64,000 bases of DNA, from NCBI GenBank assembly GCA_015501595.1, contig JADNRX010000115.1, positions 62,001-126,000 of the forward strand, written 5' to 3'. Below, piece after piece: positions 22,852-33,105 of this stretch. The notes beneath the pieces were generated by a model. It did no database searches, had not been told where the DNA came from, and was given only the letters and a program-made list of their open reading frames with translations. The number at the start of each line of letters is the position of its first letter. The first letter of the stretch is position 1. Source of the DNA: Hymenopellis radicata (lineage: Eukaryota > Basidiomycota > Agaricomycetes > Agaricales > Physalacriaceae). Both the position numbers and the translations under genes were made by a program.

Positions 22852-24241
22852 TCATAGGCGATCCTGGCCCAGTCCCTCGTGGCATTCCCAGTCCGAGAAC
22901 ATCGAGCAAAACGCCGCGGCATCGGTGGCAAAGTCGTCTGCATCAGCGTGGAACTGCTCTTCCTTGAGCAGCTTCATCGCGCGGACAAACTTGCGCAGCG
23001 TCGACTGAGGATTGGGGTCCGTGGATGCGGTGATTGTGTTGTATAGGAAGGCGAGCTCCTCACGGCGAGCATCGCTCCTCTTGACAGTATCCTCATCGCG
23101 TTGCACAGGCTGCATGCGCAGCGGAAGCGCAAGCTGAGACGGGCTTGTCGTTCAGCACGTGTACTTCCGTAGCCGTGGCGCCCCATGAGGTAGGATACGA
23201 AGATTTCCTCCCCCGGCTTGATCTCCGCCAACACCATGATGCGCAGGCGCCCGGACTTCTCGTGCCAGCTATAGCGTGCGTTGGGAGACATGAGTGATTG
23301 AAGCGACAGGCGACTTCGCAGACACCGCCGGCGGCGAAGGCGTTGGTGAACCAGATTCCCATCAAAGGGCCGCGCTCGGAGTGCGAGTTGTCCAAGGAGA
23401 GGTATGGCACTAGATTCTTTGGTGCGATTGTCTGGATGGAGCGCCATACTTCAGAGTCGCTCATTGATCCCTGCCAGTTTTCATCGTGGTCATCGTTGTA
23501 TGAGAGCAGCGTGACCAATGGCTTCTCTGCAAGAATCATGTCTCCGCGGCGCAGAAACCTTTGTCGCAAATGCGCCCTTCCCGCGACCTGGAGAGTCTCG
23601 CAGTTCGTAGGACGTTGAAATCGGGGTCCCCAGAGATGAGCGGCGGTTGTGAGCTCCACCGGCCTTCGTAGGTTGAGGTCGCGGTTTGGTTATGGCATCC
23701 TTTGAGAATCAAAATGGTCTTTTGATCTGCGCCAGCGTTTTCGTATTGTGCGATATCTAGAGCAATCAATGGTTTCGTGAGTTTGACAAGTTCGATGACT
23801 GATAGCCTGAGGACGCTCACCTGCGAATGCCTCCTTCTCTTGCCCTTGGGCGATGAATGCAAGCAGCGTCTGTACAATGCCTTTCTCTTCAAGACGACAT
23901 CATCTTTCACATTCAGGGCAATCGCCAACGTGGGTCCGTTAATAGCATCGGGGTACCTATCATTTTGACGACATTACCGTTCATTCGACTACGATATGTG
24001 TAATCCTGCCATAACCTTTCAAGTCTCAGGTTGGCAAACGAGCGATTGAGGACGTGAACAGGATCCTTATCGTCCATCTGAGCGGCATGCGTGTATAAAG
24101 CCACCGCTGTAGCGAAGTCCATCGCCTTGAAGGCGTCGTTTCCCTATTGTACAAGATCGAATCCGTTAGTTTTGACCCACAGTTCACGAGAGTGCTTGCC
24201 TTGTTCTTGACGAGATCGATGTCTTTTTGGGGCGTCAAACA
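22852..24241 (-). CDS. TPR-SET domain protein (SMYD/SET5-like methyltransferase), several frame breaks
   Basis: A lysine-methyltransferase-like protein. The N-terminus reads DIDLVKNK, an intron with donor gcaagc (24194-24199), then GNDAFKAMDFATAVALYTHA, a tetratricopeptide repeat, and YPDAIN with LAIALNVKDDVVLKRKALY. The SET part starts at GKGAFAT, then FLRRGDMILAEKPLVTLLS, and has the core CRFNHSCLPNARYSW (NHS), IKPGEEIFVSYL and the post-SET cysteines RCACSLC. The tail reads RDEDTVKRSDARREELAFL. Frame slips by one base at about 24224-24228, 23864-23868, 23559-23563 and 23098-23104, each at a short homopolymer. Because the motifs on both sides are well kept, indel errors are as likely as a pseudogene. 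The ATG at 24241 has a strong context but needs the first correction. Substrate unknown. Confidence 0.72.
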
Positions 24242-25009
24242 TGGTCGCGGCTGAAGAGAAGGTCACGGAGTGTTCGCTTTTACTCTATCTCTGATGTTAA
24301 AAGTTATCTGGTTCTCACGCGCCGCAGAATGACCAGTGTCGTATAAAGTACTAATATACCAGTTCAGAAGACCGCTAACCAAATTTCCTGGAAATGAGAA
24401 GAATGTCGAGCATGGAATATCACTGGCGCTGTGCAGGATCTTTTGAACGGTTCCACTGGTATGTTTAGCATGTCCCTCAGAGAAACACCATGACGAGATA
24501 TCGACCTAGACCGCAGATTAGCTTTCCTTCGCTTCACATTGACTGAAGATGCGAACCAACAGTCTCTCCAAATAAAGTTACAACCACATCGCAGATAAGA
24601 CCGAACAGGGACCCAGCGTACATTAGAGTAGGCAGCCGCGATGACGGGAGGGAAAATTGTAGATGGCAGGGAAGACTGTTTGGCGGCATTAAGGTCGACC
24701 TGCGTCGTCCTCGAGGTGTCAAAAACGTCTATGTACTGAGGATTAGAAATTGTGAGCAGTCGCAGAGATTGTCTGTGAAATCGTCGAGAAGGCGGGAGAA
24801 CTGCACATGTGTTATCGGCGCGAGGAGTCCGTCATGGCGAACCGGCTGTCGCTTTTGTAAGAAGCGCCGCCTGTGGCACTACGTCGAGAGTATTCCAAGG
24901 CACCCCCAAATCCGCTTTTACTGTCCCTTTCGCTTAGGCCCACGCCAGATACTTACCGCCCTCCATCATCAAAATGTGATCTGCCCCCCTCCACGCATCC
25001 ATCCACTCT
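24242..25009. other. Intergenic or decayed paralogue remains
   Basis: No clear gene. It contains the right copy of the 200-base duplication (24680-24870). Part of paralogue D may once have continued here, but the family C-terminal motif (T/VQRH) is absent. Confidence 0.4.
24680..24870. repeat. Segmental duplicate, right copy
   Basis: This is the counterpart of 22260-22460. Its minus strand reads HDGLLAPITHVQFSRLLDD and DFTDNLCDCS, an open piece whose match in the left copy has shifted frame. Confidence 0.7.
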
Positions 25010-25630
25010 TCACGTGGTACGAATATTCTGGAGTGGCATATCAAGCGTGGTGAAGCACAAAATACTACTCGTATAGGCGAGCTTCGTATGTAGGCTCCTG
25101 TATGATAAAGAGCACGTATCGCAGAAAGTCGCCAAGCAGAGACCAGACCAGATCAAGGAGGCATTGTGGCGCTCCACCATGCCTTCACCTAACAGCTTGT
25201 CGACAACCGCACGGATGATGGCCATAAGACAGACACTTTGAGGCGTAGGCTCTGAGTTCCTGTTACTGAAAAGGGCGTCAGACAAGGAAATATGCTATTT
25301 GCTATTGCAATGGAAGATCCGTACCGCCCTGCATGTGCTAAGTTCGCGTTCATCATCATCATCATCAATTACTCGGCACGGACCTATGTAGATCGCCGGA
25401 CGCGCGTTCAGAAGGCCATTCCTGCTTCATTCTTTGAGAACAAGACTGAGATATGACGCAACACGCCCCAGTATCTCAGGTAAACCTTCATCTTCAAGGT
25501 CGCAAAAGCGCCACCTACGCCTACCGTTCAGCTGACGCTCGCTAAATGTCGATACTTGCCTCGCTTCATTAATCCGTTTTGAGCGGATAAGAAGCTCTGG
25601 GTCGTCTAGACAAGTAGCTTTGTCGTCCAT
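25010..25630 (-). pseudogene. Paralogue family member D, N-terminal part only
   Basis: From MDDKATCLDDPELL at 25630 it runs to NEAR, then a GC-AG intron (donor gcaagt, 25554-25559) leads to WRFCDLEDEGLPEILGRV and YLSLVLK, the same exon structure as member B. One base is missing from the frame near 25433-25435 (AAA); beyond it MKQEWPSER matches B's MKREWRSER. A later block has LMAIIRAVVDKLLGEGM, like B's LMTAPIRLIIDRL. The conserved C-terminal exon was not found, so the gene is truncated or its end is too diverged to see. A start further upstream at about 25699 is possible. Confidence 0.55.
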
Positions 25631-26125
25631 TATTAGCGAGCATGGAAGAAGCGCGACACAGGTCCAGAAAACGAGTCGGAGAAGCGACTCGAATGTCATG
25701 GGGACACATAGTCGGCATCTCCGGCCACGTCCTTTCAACTCTCTAATTTACACCCTCCCTCCCAGTCCCTCCGTGACTATCGTATGCATTCAATAATACT
25801 GACCTTGATCCGCCGACTTTTGTAATTCTGATTCGGGGTCTGCCTGCGGCTCCTGAGTTGGTCAAAGTTGCATGGATCATGAGCCTTCAAGATGACAGAC
25901 CATGTGGCTTGAGAGACAAGCATTATTGAAGACTTTTCCGGCAGGCCTTCAAAATGTAATGGAGTCGGAGTCGAAGGACGGAAATGAAGGAAATCATGTG
26001 CCGTTTACCCCTAGATCACTCGGCTACCTCTTTCCTTCTCACCATCGTCATCCGAAGCTCGATTCACGTCTTCAATCACCCTTGGTCCTGTAAAAAGGCA
26101 TCGACGACCTGCCAAACCCCTACCA
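25631..26125. other. Upstream region of the bZIP gene
   Basis: This lies between paralogue D and the bZIP start and probably holds the promoters of both. No domain-bearing frame was seen. Confidence 0.4.
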
Positions 26126-26893
26126 ATGGCCCCCAACTCTAACCTTCATGGCCTGAACATAGTTCAACCCGCCGAATCATCGTCGGAAAGGGCCCCAAAC
26201 TTGGATTCTCTGTTGTACCCCGGAGCAGACTCAGCAGCAGAGCAGTTCTCTCTCTGGTCGAACCTCCATTTTGATGGGGACGACTTTGATGCCAGAAAGA
26301 GAATGGGAACCGACCATACTGAGGGGAAGCGCGCCGCCCAGGCTGTGCATGATGCGCATATGACTCCACAAACCCCGTCATTCGACCTACAAGCCCTCTT
26401 TGCCGCGAATCTGAGCCAGACATCAAATCCCACTCTGAGTCTCGCCCAGTTGATACAATTCGCCCAAGTACAGACTCAGAATTCCGCTCCCCCGCGCAAT
26501 CCAACCATCTCGCTTCCGGAGGCCAAGCGCGCACGTACCTCCTCGGCACCCACATTCTCTCCGGCTAATTCCCCGCCCAACACGGCGTCTACCTCCGCAT
26601 CTTCCTCGTCTATTACACCGGTCGACGAAAAACGCCGGCGCAATACCGCCGCCTCCGCCCGCTTTCGCGCCAAGAAGAAAGAGCGGGAAGCAGCGCTGGA
26701 GGAAAAGGCTAAAATTCTCGAGACGAGGGTTGGTGAGCTCGAAAGGGAGTGCGAGGGCCTGAGAAGAGAAAATGGATGGTTACGGGGCCTTGTCGTAGGT
26801 GTCGTAGGAACGGCAGTGGAGCCGGAGACCAGCGTTATGAGCAGCGGAAAGACTGCAGGGGCAGGCGTAAAGAGAGGTAGGGAAGGGGACTAA
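26126..26893 (+). CDS. bZIP transcription factor, CYS3/MetR/Zip1 type
   Basis: A 255-residue single-exon gene. Residues 1-165 are low in order, with a hydrophobic patch at about 103-115 (TLSLAQLIQFAQVQ) that could be an activation motif. The basic region DEKRRRNTAASARFRAKKK (about 167-186) has the N-x2-A-A-x2-F-R core of the cys-3/Zip1 class. The zipper has leucines at about 191, 198, 205, 212 and 219. The tail is basic (KRGREGD). Fungal relatives control sulfur assimilation or metal and stress response; the basic region supports the DNA-binding class, but the target pathway is inference. The ATG at 26126 sits in accaATGG. The gene is close to 5' of the P450 with a non-coding gap of 0.8 kb. 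Confidence 0.9.
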   Translation: MAPNSNLHGLNIVQPAESSSERAPNLDSLLYPGADSAAEQFSLWSNLHFDGDDFDARKRMGTDHTEGKRAAQAVHDAHMTPQTPSFDLQALFAANLSQTSNPTLSLAQLIQFAQVQTQNSAPPRNPTISLPEAKRARTSSAPTFSPANSPPNTASTSASSSSITPVDEKRRRNTAASARFRAKKKEREAALEEKAKILETRVGELERECEGLRRENGWLRGLVVGVVGTAVEPETSVMSSGKTAGAGVKRGREGD

Positions 26894-27715
26894 TACTGAG
26901 ATCTGAGTGCGCAATGAACGCCGAATTGCAACAGGTAATGTTGTGTCTTTTAATTATCCGCCTTTGCTAACTCGATTATACCTAGTCTCCTTGCATTCTC
27001 CCCCCCGGGCGAAGGAAGTTACTCGTTGAAGGAAGGCGTTGGTGAGGCTGCAGTCTGTCCGATTTATGGGTCCAGTCTATCTGCGTTCGCTTGAATCGCT
27101 GCAGACGGCAGCGCTTGGTCGGCATTGAAGAAAGTGAATAGGAGACATACAACTCGGCGTTGTGTCTAATCTATAATGTATAATATGTTGTACGTCTCGT
27201 CAATGTCTCTATTACACTTGCTGTGTGCTGCCTTATTTTGCTGCATGCAATGGGGCCTACTTATGCGATGATGGATAGCCAGTTTGTTGGTTTGGCTGAA
27301 TGTCGTTTCTTCCGCAACCGCTCCGGATACCGTAATGGCGCGTCTTCTCTGCCTGCCATATGCTTTGGCTGTTATCTTCTCGTGGGTCGTTCTGTGCTCG
27401 ACTCGACACCCACGGTTATTAAGGGGCATACAACGTTACCGAGACGTGTCTTGAGATTTGGTCTCCTTCATGATTTATCGGTCTCGCTTTTCAGTTTACT
27501 TTGCCTCGGTATCTTTCTAGGCGAGTCGGCACGAAAACACTCAATCGCAACTGATATGACGCGTGTTGCTCGACCGTCGGGACGTCTGACGGATTCTCTC
27601 GATTTCTAAACTCTCACACACCTACGAACTCCGATGTATAGCTTCCGTCGCCTCCTTGGCTTCAGGTGACACCTGAACCGTGGTCTCTCTGCTCGTTACT
27701 ATCACCACCCATCGG
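26894..27715. other. Intergenic, bZIP to P450
   Basis: Apart from one open stretch of 128 codons at 27223-27609 that has no recognised domain and atypical composition, nothing is supported. The right part should contain the P450 promoter. Confidence 0.4.
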
Positions 27716-29858
27716 ATGATAACGACTTTCTCTGCCTCGTTTCTCAGTGCTTTCCTCCTCGCTTTCACAGCGGTGGCGGTAGGATGGGTGTTTCGCAAGA
27801 AGAGAAACCAGCTACCGTATCCACCAGGGCCACGGCGAGACCCATTCATTGGCCATCTTCGCTCTATGCCACTATTAGAGGAACAGGCGGATGTGTTCCA
27901 TGAGTGGGCGAAGACTTACGGTTCGTTGGTCAGTTACATTCAGTTCTACTTGGCTGAGTCGTATTGGTTGATACAGGCGATGTGATCTTTCTGGAAGTGC
28001 TTGGCAAAAAGTTGCTCATATTGGACTCTGTTGAGGCAGTGAATGACCTGCTCGAAAAGAGAAGCCCCAACTATAGCAATCGCCCGACATTTCCTATGTT
28101 TGCGTTGTAAGTTCGTACAATAACTCGACTCAGTAGTGACATTTATTCAGACCTTTTCTCAGGATGGGCTTAAACAAAACGTTGGTCTTTCTTCAATTCG
28201 GAAAGGAATTTATCCTACAGCGAAAGCTGTCTCAAACGTACTTTGGCGCGAAAGAGAGTCGCGATTTGATCCCTATTCAATACCAAGAGGCCCATATCAT
28301 GGTGAAAAAACTGATAGCGGACCCCAAGGACTACGTGGATATTCTCGAAACGTTCGTCGGTGTTTCAACGAGACTGTTGTATCATTTACCAGACGGCGTG
28401 CAGAGCCTCGACTGGAATGATAACTCGGATTGCCTATGGTTATGACCTAACTGGAATGCCTGACGACCCTCTCATGAAGATTATCCAAGAAGTCGTCCAG
28501 GCTTCACGTTATTGTCCTAACATGACCGCTCTAGATGTCTTACCGTGGCGTACGTTCCACTGTTTGTAAACCAGTGTCCAACACTCAGCTCACCGCCGGT
28601 TACCTAGTGGCGCATCTCCCCAAGTGGTTTCCTGGGGCATACTGGGCAGAGTACGCCCGGAGAAATCGACACTTTGCGGAGAATTTTTACAACTATCCTT
28701 TTGACATGGTCCAAAAGCAAGTGGTTAGTCTCCTTTTCGCCTCCGACGCCCAACATTGTCACACTGATGTTCATTAATAGAGAGAAGGCACTGTCAAGGC
28801 CTCATTCACCTCGACCCATCTCAGCCACGTAGACCCAGACATGCCCGAAAGAGAAGGGTACATGGAAGCGATTAAGCTCACTGCAGCACAGATATTCAGC
28901 GCAGGGTCCGAAACGGTACGTTCTAGCCCGCCAAGCGCGACATCTCCTTTCACAGACTGCCGGCATGCTACTAGTGTTCCTGATCGCCATGGTTCTGTAT
29001 CCCGAGGCGCAAGCAAAGGCTCAAGCCGACATCGACAGAGTCATAGGCACGGATCGCCTACCGACGCCCGATGACAGACCAGATCTACCTTGCGTCGACA
29101 ACATCGTTCACGAAATCGCGCGGTTCGTGATGTTTCTTTTTACTGATTCTTCTTTTCCTTCAGTTGACGCGGAACTCCGACGTGAAGATGGAATCCCATC
29201 TTACCTCTAGGTGCTGTATCTTCATATCTATTGTTCCGACACACGTTCCTGATGCACCGCTCATAGGTATTCCCCATGTCTCCTTGGAAGATGACATCTT
29301 CCGCGGTATGCTCATTCCCAAGGATACAATGGTGTTCGCCAACTCGAGGTGCGACGCGTTCCTCCTTTGAGTTGACCATTTCGTCATACAAAATGAAGAT
29401 CTATGGGCCTCAACGAGCGTGTCTACAAGGACCCGAAGTCGTTCAACCCAGACCGGTACATTCCCAAGGACGAAGGCGGACTGGGCGAACCAGTGCTGTC
29501 ACCCTTCGGGTTCGGACGACGGTCAGTCATTTCGGGTACCTGCTATTCGCAAGAATGGATGATTGACTTCCTCAGGATCTGTCCCGGTCGTTTCATGGCT
29601 GACAACAGTTTGTGGATCTCCGCCGCTTTGATTCTAGCGACGTGTAAATTGGGGAAGGCGAGGGATGCGGACGGGCTGGATATCACGCCGAAGGTGGAGT
29701 TCACGACAGGTATAGCAAAGCGAGTCCTTTTCCTCTCCGCGCGGGGTGGTATGATGATTGCTGACTGAATGATCAGGCAGTTGAAGCCGTTTCCGTTCGC
29801 ACTTGCGCCTAGGACGGACAATTCGGTCATGTTGCTTGAGCAGTACCAATCTCATTGA
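27716..29858 (+). CDS. Cytochrome P450 monooxygenase (fungal class II)
   Basis: A haem monooxygenase with an N-terminal membrane anchor (ITTFSASFLSAFLLAFTAV, about residues 2-25) and the proline hinge PYPPGPRRDPFIGHL. About ten short introns can be joined: KTYG|DVIFLEV, FAL|MGLNKTL, PW|LAHLPKWF, QV|REGTV. Further on are the I-helix AGSETTAGMLLVF (A-G-x-x-T-T), an E-x-x-R element (HEIAR), VPDAPLIGIPHVS, the PERF-region SFNPDRYIP, and the haem loop FGFGRR|ICPGR with the cysteine ligand. Fungal P450s of this look oxidise secondary metabolites, fatty acids or aromatics; no substrate can be read. The exon after HEIAR has more than one possible boundary. The final exon (QLKPFPFALAPRTDNS) is one base off with any standard donor; without it the frame stops at 29768. 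No other biosynthetic genes adjoin it. Confidence 0.88.
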
Positions 29859-32685
29859 GACAATCCTCATTTCTTCTGGTGGCAAGATTCTTCATAACTC
29901 CGGGCGCCCAAATTTTGCCGGTGTTCAGTGAAACGATGAAACAATGTCTAGTAACTAGGTACCGGCTAGTCACCAATCACGGTGTGATAAGTACTTGGGA
30001 TTCGCAAGCTTTTGCTCGGTCTCTTACTATGTACTATGTATCTCTTGACGCCGAAGCTGAGGTAAATAATGCTGCTCAGGCGGTCCGCTTTTACCATCTA
30101 TGAAGCTCTCGGATTTCTCGAAGGACAGACTGTATGGTAAAGAAACGAGTACGCATTCCGTACTTACTACCTGCCGATAATGTTCTCCGGTGTCGCGCGG
30201 TCATAGACGCGCTGCCACAAGTTGAGATGAAGGTGGACTTTTGCGCTCCATTTAGCACAACTGGCTTTAACCGTTCTCTCGGGAAACTTGTGGCGGCGGG
30301 TGGGTATTCTCTTTTATTAGCGCAAATGACGAGGGTGGAAATGTCGTTTGAACGTACTTGGTCGCCCCATGAGTGCGTGTGGGACTGACAGCAGTGTGAA
30401 CAGAGACACCGGACCGATACGAATATAAATGTAGTACGTCCTTTCGTCCTGCTTCTAGTCCTTAGTCGTAAAACCACGTCGACACGAGCTGCTCGTATTG
30501 CTCTTACGAGAGTATGAACCGAGGCGACGCGGTGCCAGGGCGTCGTGGAAGCCGAGCGCGACTGTAAAGGCACATAGCGCTGGCTGCGCGGGAGAAGGGT
30601 TTGCAAAAAAAAAACATGATAAGTAGTATAAATGTTGTGGGGATTAAAGCAGGGATGCATAGATGTCCAGTCCCTTGCTTAACGGGGTATAGATGACCAG
30701 ACGATGCACAAAAGTTGTGGTAAATCACCGCGAACCCGGAATGCCTCAGGTTGAGAAATACGATCTAGAATATGTCAACGCCTCACGGAAGCGGGTAGCC
30801 TCGAGAGTTGGACTATAGAGTCTGTGTTGCCCGTTTTCCTATTCCATACAGACCCGGGGAACAGAAGTTGTCTGACGAAACGTCGTTCCTGCATTAAAAA
30901 AAATTCACGTAGTCCAGATGTCGAAAGTTTGGGTTGAGAGCACCAAAAGGAACCTCCACTACATCAACCGTGCATCTGAGTGAATTTAGTAGTCATCAAG
31001 TGTGCTCGTGATAATAGCGAAACGGTGCGGAGCATGTGGTGCCAGAGAATGCGTGCGCCAGAAATAAAAGTAATCTGTACGAAATAACAGCAGTGAGGAG
31101 AGGCATGACGTTGATAGACGATGAACGTTTGCTAAATAGACACTAGAACGCGACAGTAAGACACGCGCGCAAAGCTATCAACGCAATACGTACCGTGAAG
31201 ACAAGCTAGAAGAAATGTGCTGGCCGCGGCGTACTCAATCGACATGCAGTGATAGAGGACAGCGCCCTGATTAACCTAAATGTGCGTATAATTAGAGCCT
31301 GAATGAGAGGAGCAAAGCAAAATCAATTAATTCACACCGATTTCGGGAGAGTCAGACAGTTAAGCGCCCCAAAAGGGGCATAGTGCGTATCCTGAACCCG
31401 TTCGAATTCAATACATATGTCGGCTTTATCAACATGCTATAAGAGTATCAGATCCCTGTCGCAAACATGGTATGGACGGAGACCTCACTGCATTCGCAAG
31501 TACCCGGAAAATCTAGGCTCAGTTCGTAAATGACAAGAAGGATATCACACAGCACCGGTGACTCAAGCTGATTGTGATAGAAGAAGAAGAATGATTGCCC
31601 CAGAACTCGCCCCACGAAGACACTCCCTGAAGCCGCGAAGTATGCCGCCGGAACTCCTCGGATATCCAACCGTAAGTTAGGATTTGTCAAGTCGGTCAAA
31701 ATAAGTGCATCTGTCAAGAAGTCGTAAAACGTTGAAGATGAGAACCACAAGACAGTGATGTCCGACCTAGACGGAGTTCATTGAAAAGATACTACGCAGT
31801 ACAGGTCCGATTCGGGAATGTGTAACGTAGGTAGCTGGATTCGTCCCGGTTCTCTATTGGCATAGCTGAGTAGAGGATGAGACATTTACACGAGCTTACG
31901 GCGGCATTCAAATCGACAATGGGTAGACCCAAAGATCTGTGTGGTTGGCCGTCAAAGTTACCCGAGCATCACCGACGAATGAACCAGTCCTTATCAATAG
32001 AAAATCAGAGTAAAAAATTCAGAGGGCACCACACCGTGCAGGAGGAAACTCGACAGTCTTCCTCATCAGTCGTCTGCAGCAATAATTACAGGATGCTGCC
32101 GTCACGGTCATTGCCCGGAGACACAGGAGCGCCGTACTTTTCACAGAAGCTTTGTTGGAAGCGCCTAGCGCTGGCAACAATCCCATTAGGACTGGCTTTA
32201 CTCCCTTCAGCGCTTATCCACAGCCGCTTCCCGCCACCACGGCAAAGAGCGAGTATCAAAGAACGACTGTCATCAATACCTAGAGTATTTGGCGAGTATA
32301 AAGCAGCAGTTCAAGCCCAGGCAGATTGATTTCGAGAGGTTTCAAGGCCATCGGATCCCCGTAGACATGTGGCGCCGTGCCGTGTCCCCACCTACCACCG
32401 CAGTGCTGTGGACATCAGTCATAGCATGTGGAATCCATGAGGCTTCGCGCGGGCACCGCGACGACTGGTGGCGTTCAGGATGACGAGTTGAACAATGACA
32501 TGAATGCAGGAACAAGGAATGGCGCCGGGAATCGGCATTGCATAATCGAAGCCAGTTAGAAGCTCCGCACGTGCAAATCACCAACCTTTAAACGTTATTT
32601 GTTGTCCCGCTCCCGTGCACTCGTTATAATCACCTAGTTCAATGAAGCTCGATGGGGGAAAGGCCGCAGCGTGTTTATAAATGTT
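29859..32685. other. Long gene-poor region before the copia element
   Basis: 2.8 kb with no recognised domain on either strand. The longest open stretches are 189 codons (minus, 30091-30660) and 150 codons (plus, 31877-32329); both lack family motifs. It is probably relaxed intergenic sequence into which the retrotransposon inserted. Confidence 0.45.
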
Positions 32686-32690
32686 GAAGC
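32686..32690. repeat. Target-site duplication (left), GAAGC
   Basis: Five bases directly before the 5' LTR that recur directly after the 3' LTR at 38209-38213. A five-base duplication is normal for copia integration. Confidence 0.92.
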
Positions 32691-32994
32691 TGTTGGAATA
32701 CAAGCCGGTCACGACGGACCCGCACTTATATTCACCGACCCGTATCCATCTCCACCGACTCGCTACCATCGTCTCCGACAGACGACACCATTCCATAGAC
32801 CCGGAATTACTCAGTCCGAACCTCCGACTCCATCGTTATGCAGTATGTTTCTCCTCTTAGTTAGATTTTACTTACTTACTCTTCCGTTGTCGTCTCGCTT
32901 ATATACACGTTGTTTTTCGTTTAAATAGCTTGATTCTGCACCAATATACATCGTCCTGTTCCCCCACGTCGTCCGACAACTCTAAGTTTCAATA
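32691..32994 (+). repeat. 5' LTR of the copia element
   Basis: It begins TGTTGGAATAC and ends TTTCAATA. The 3' end is TA rather than the usual CA. The sequence cttatatacacg near 32895 could serve as a TATA-type promoter element. The following base G is shared with the flank at the other end, so the limit is uncertain by one base. Confidence 0.93.
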
Positions 32995-33012
32995 GGTTAT
33001 GGGCCCCGGCCA
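32995..33012 (+). other. Primer-binding site for initiator tRNA-Met half molecule
   Basis: GGTTATGGGCCCCGGCC directly follows the 5' LTR. It is complementary to the anticodon stem-loop half of initiator tRNA-Met (the loop reads CCCATAACC), as in Drosophila copia and Ty5, not to the tRNA 3' end. Reverse transcription would start from a tRNA cut in its anticodon loop. Confidence 0.75.
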
Positions 33013-33105
33013 TAACTGAATCTACCTCGAATATCTCATCTTTTGCTCGCCACCTCTTCGCACTACCCACTGTTATCACATCTCGTAAACCCTACTATCC
33101 CCGCC

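Noticed and set aside
25353..25368. CAT microsatellite as a meaningful repeat
   Set aside because: Only five units, common by chance in intergenic DNA.
27223..27609. 128-codon frame before the P450
   Set aside because: No domain, cysteine-rich but without pattern, and it lies in the likely promoter of the P450.
30091..30660. 189-codon minus-strand frame
   Set aside because: Arginine/serine-rich without domain or family signature, in a stretch with similarly meaningless frames on other strands.
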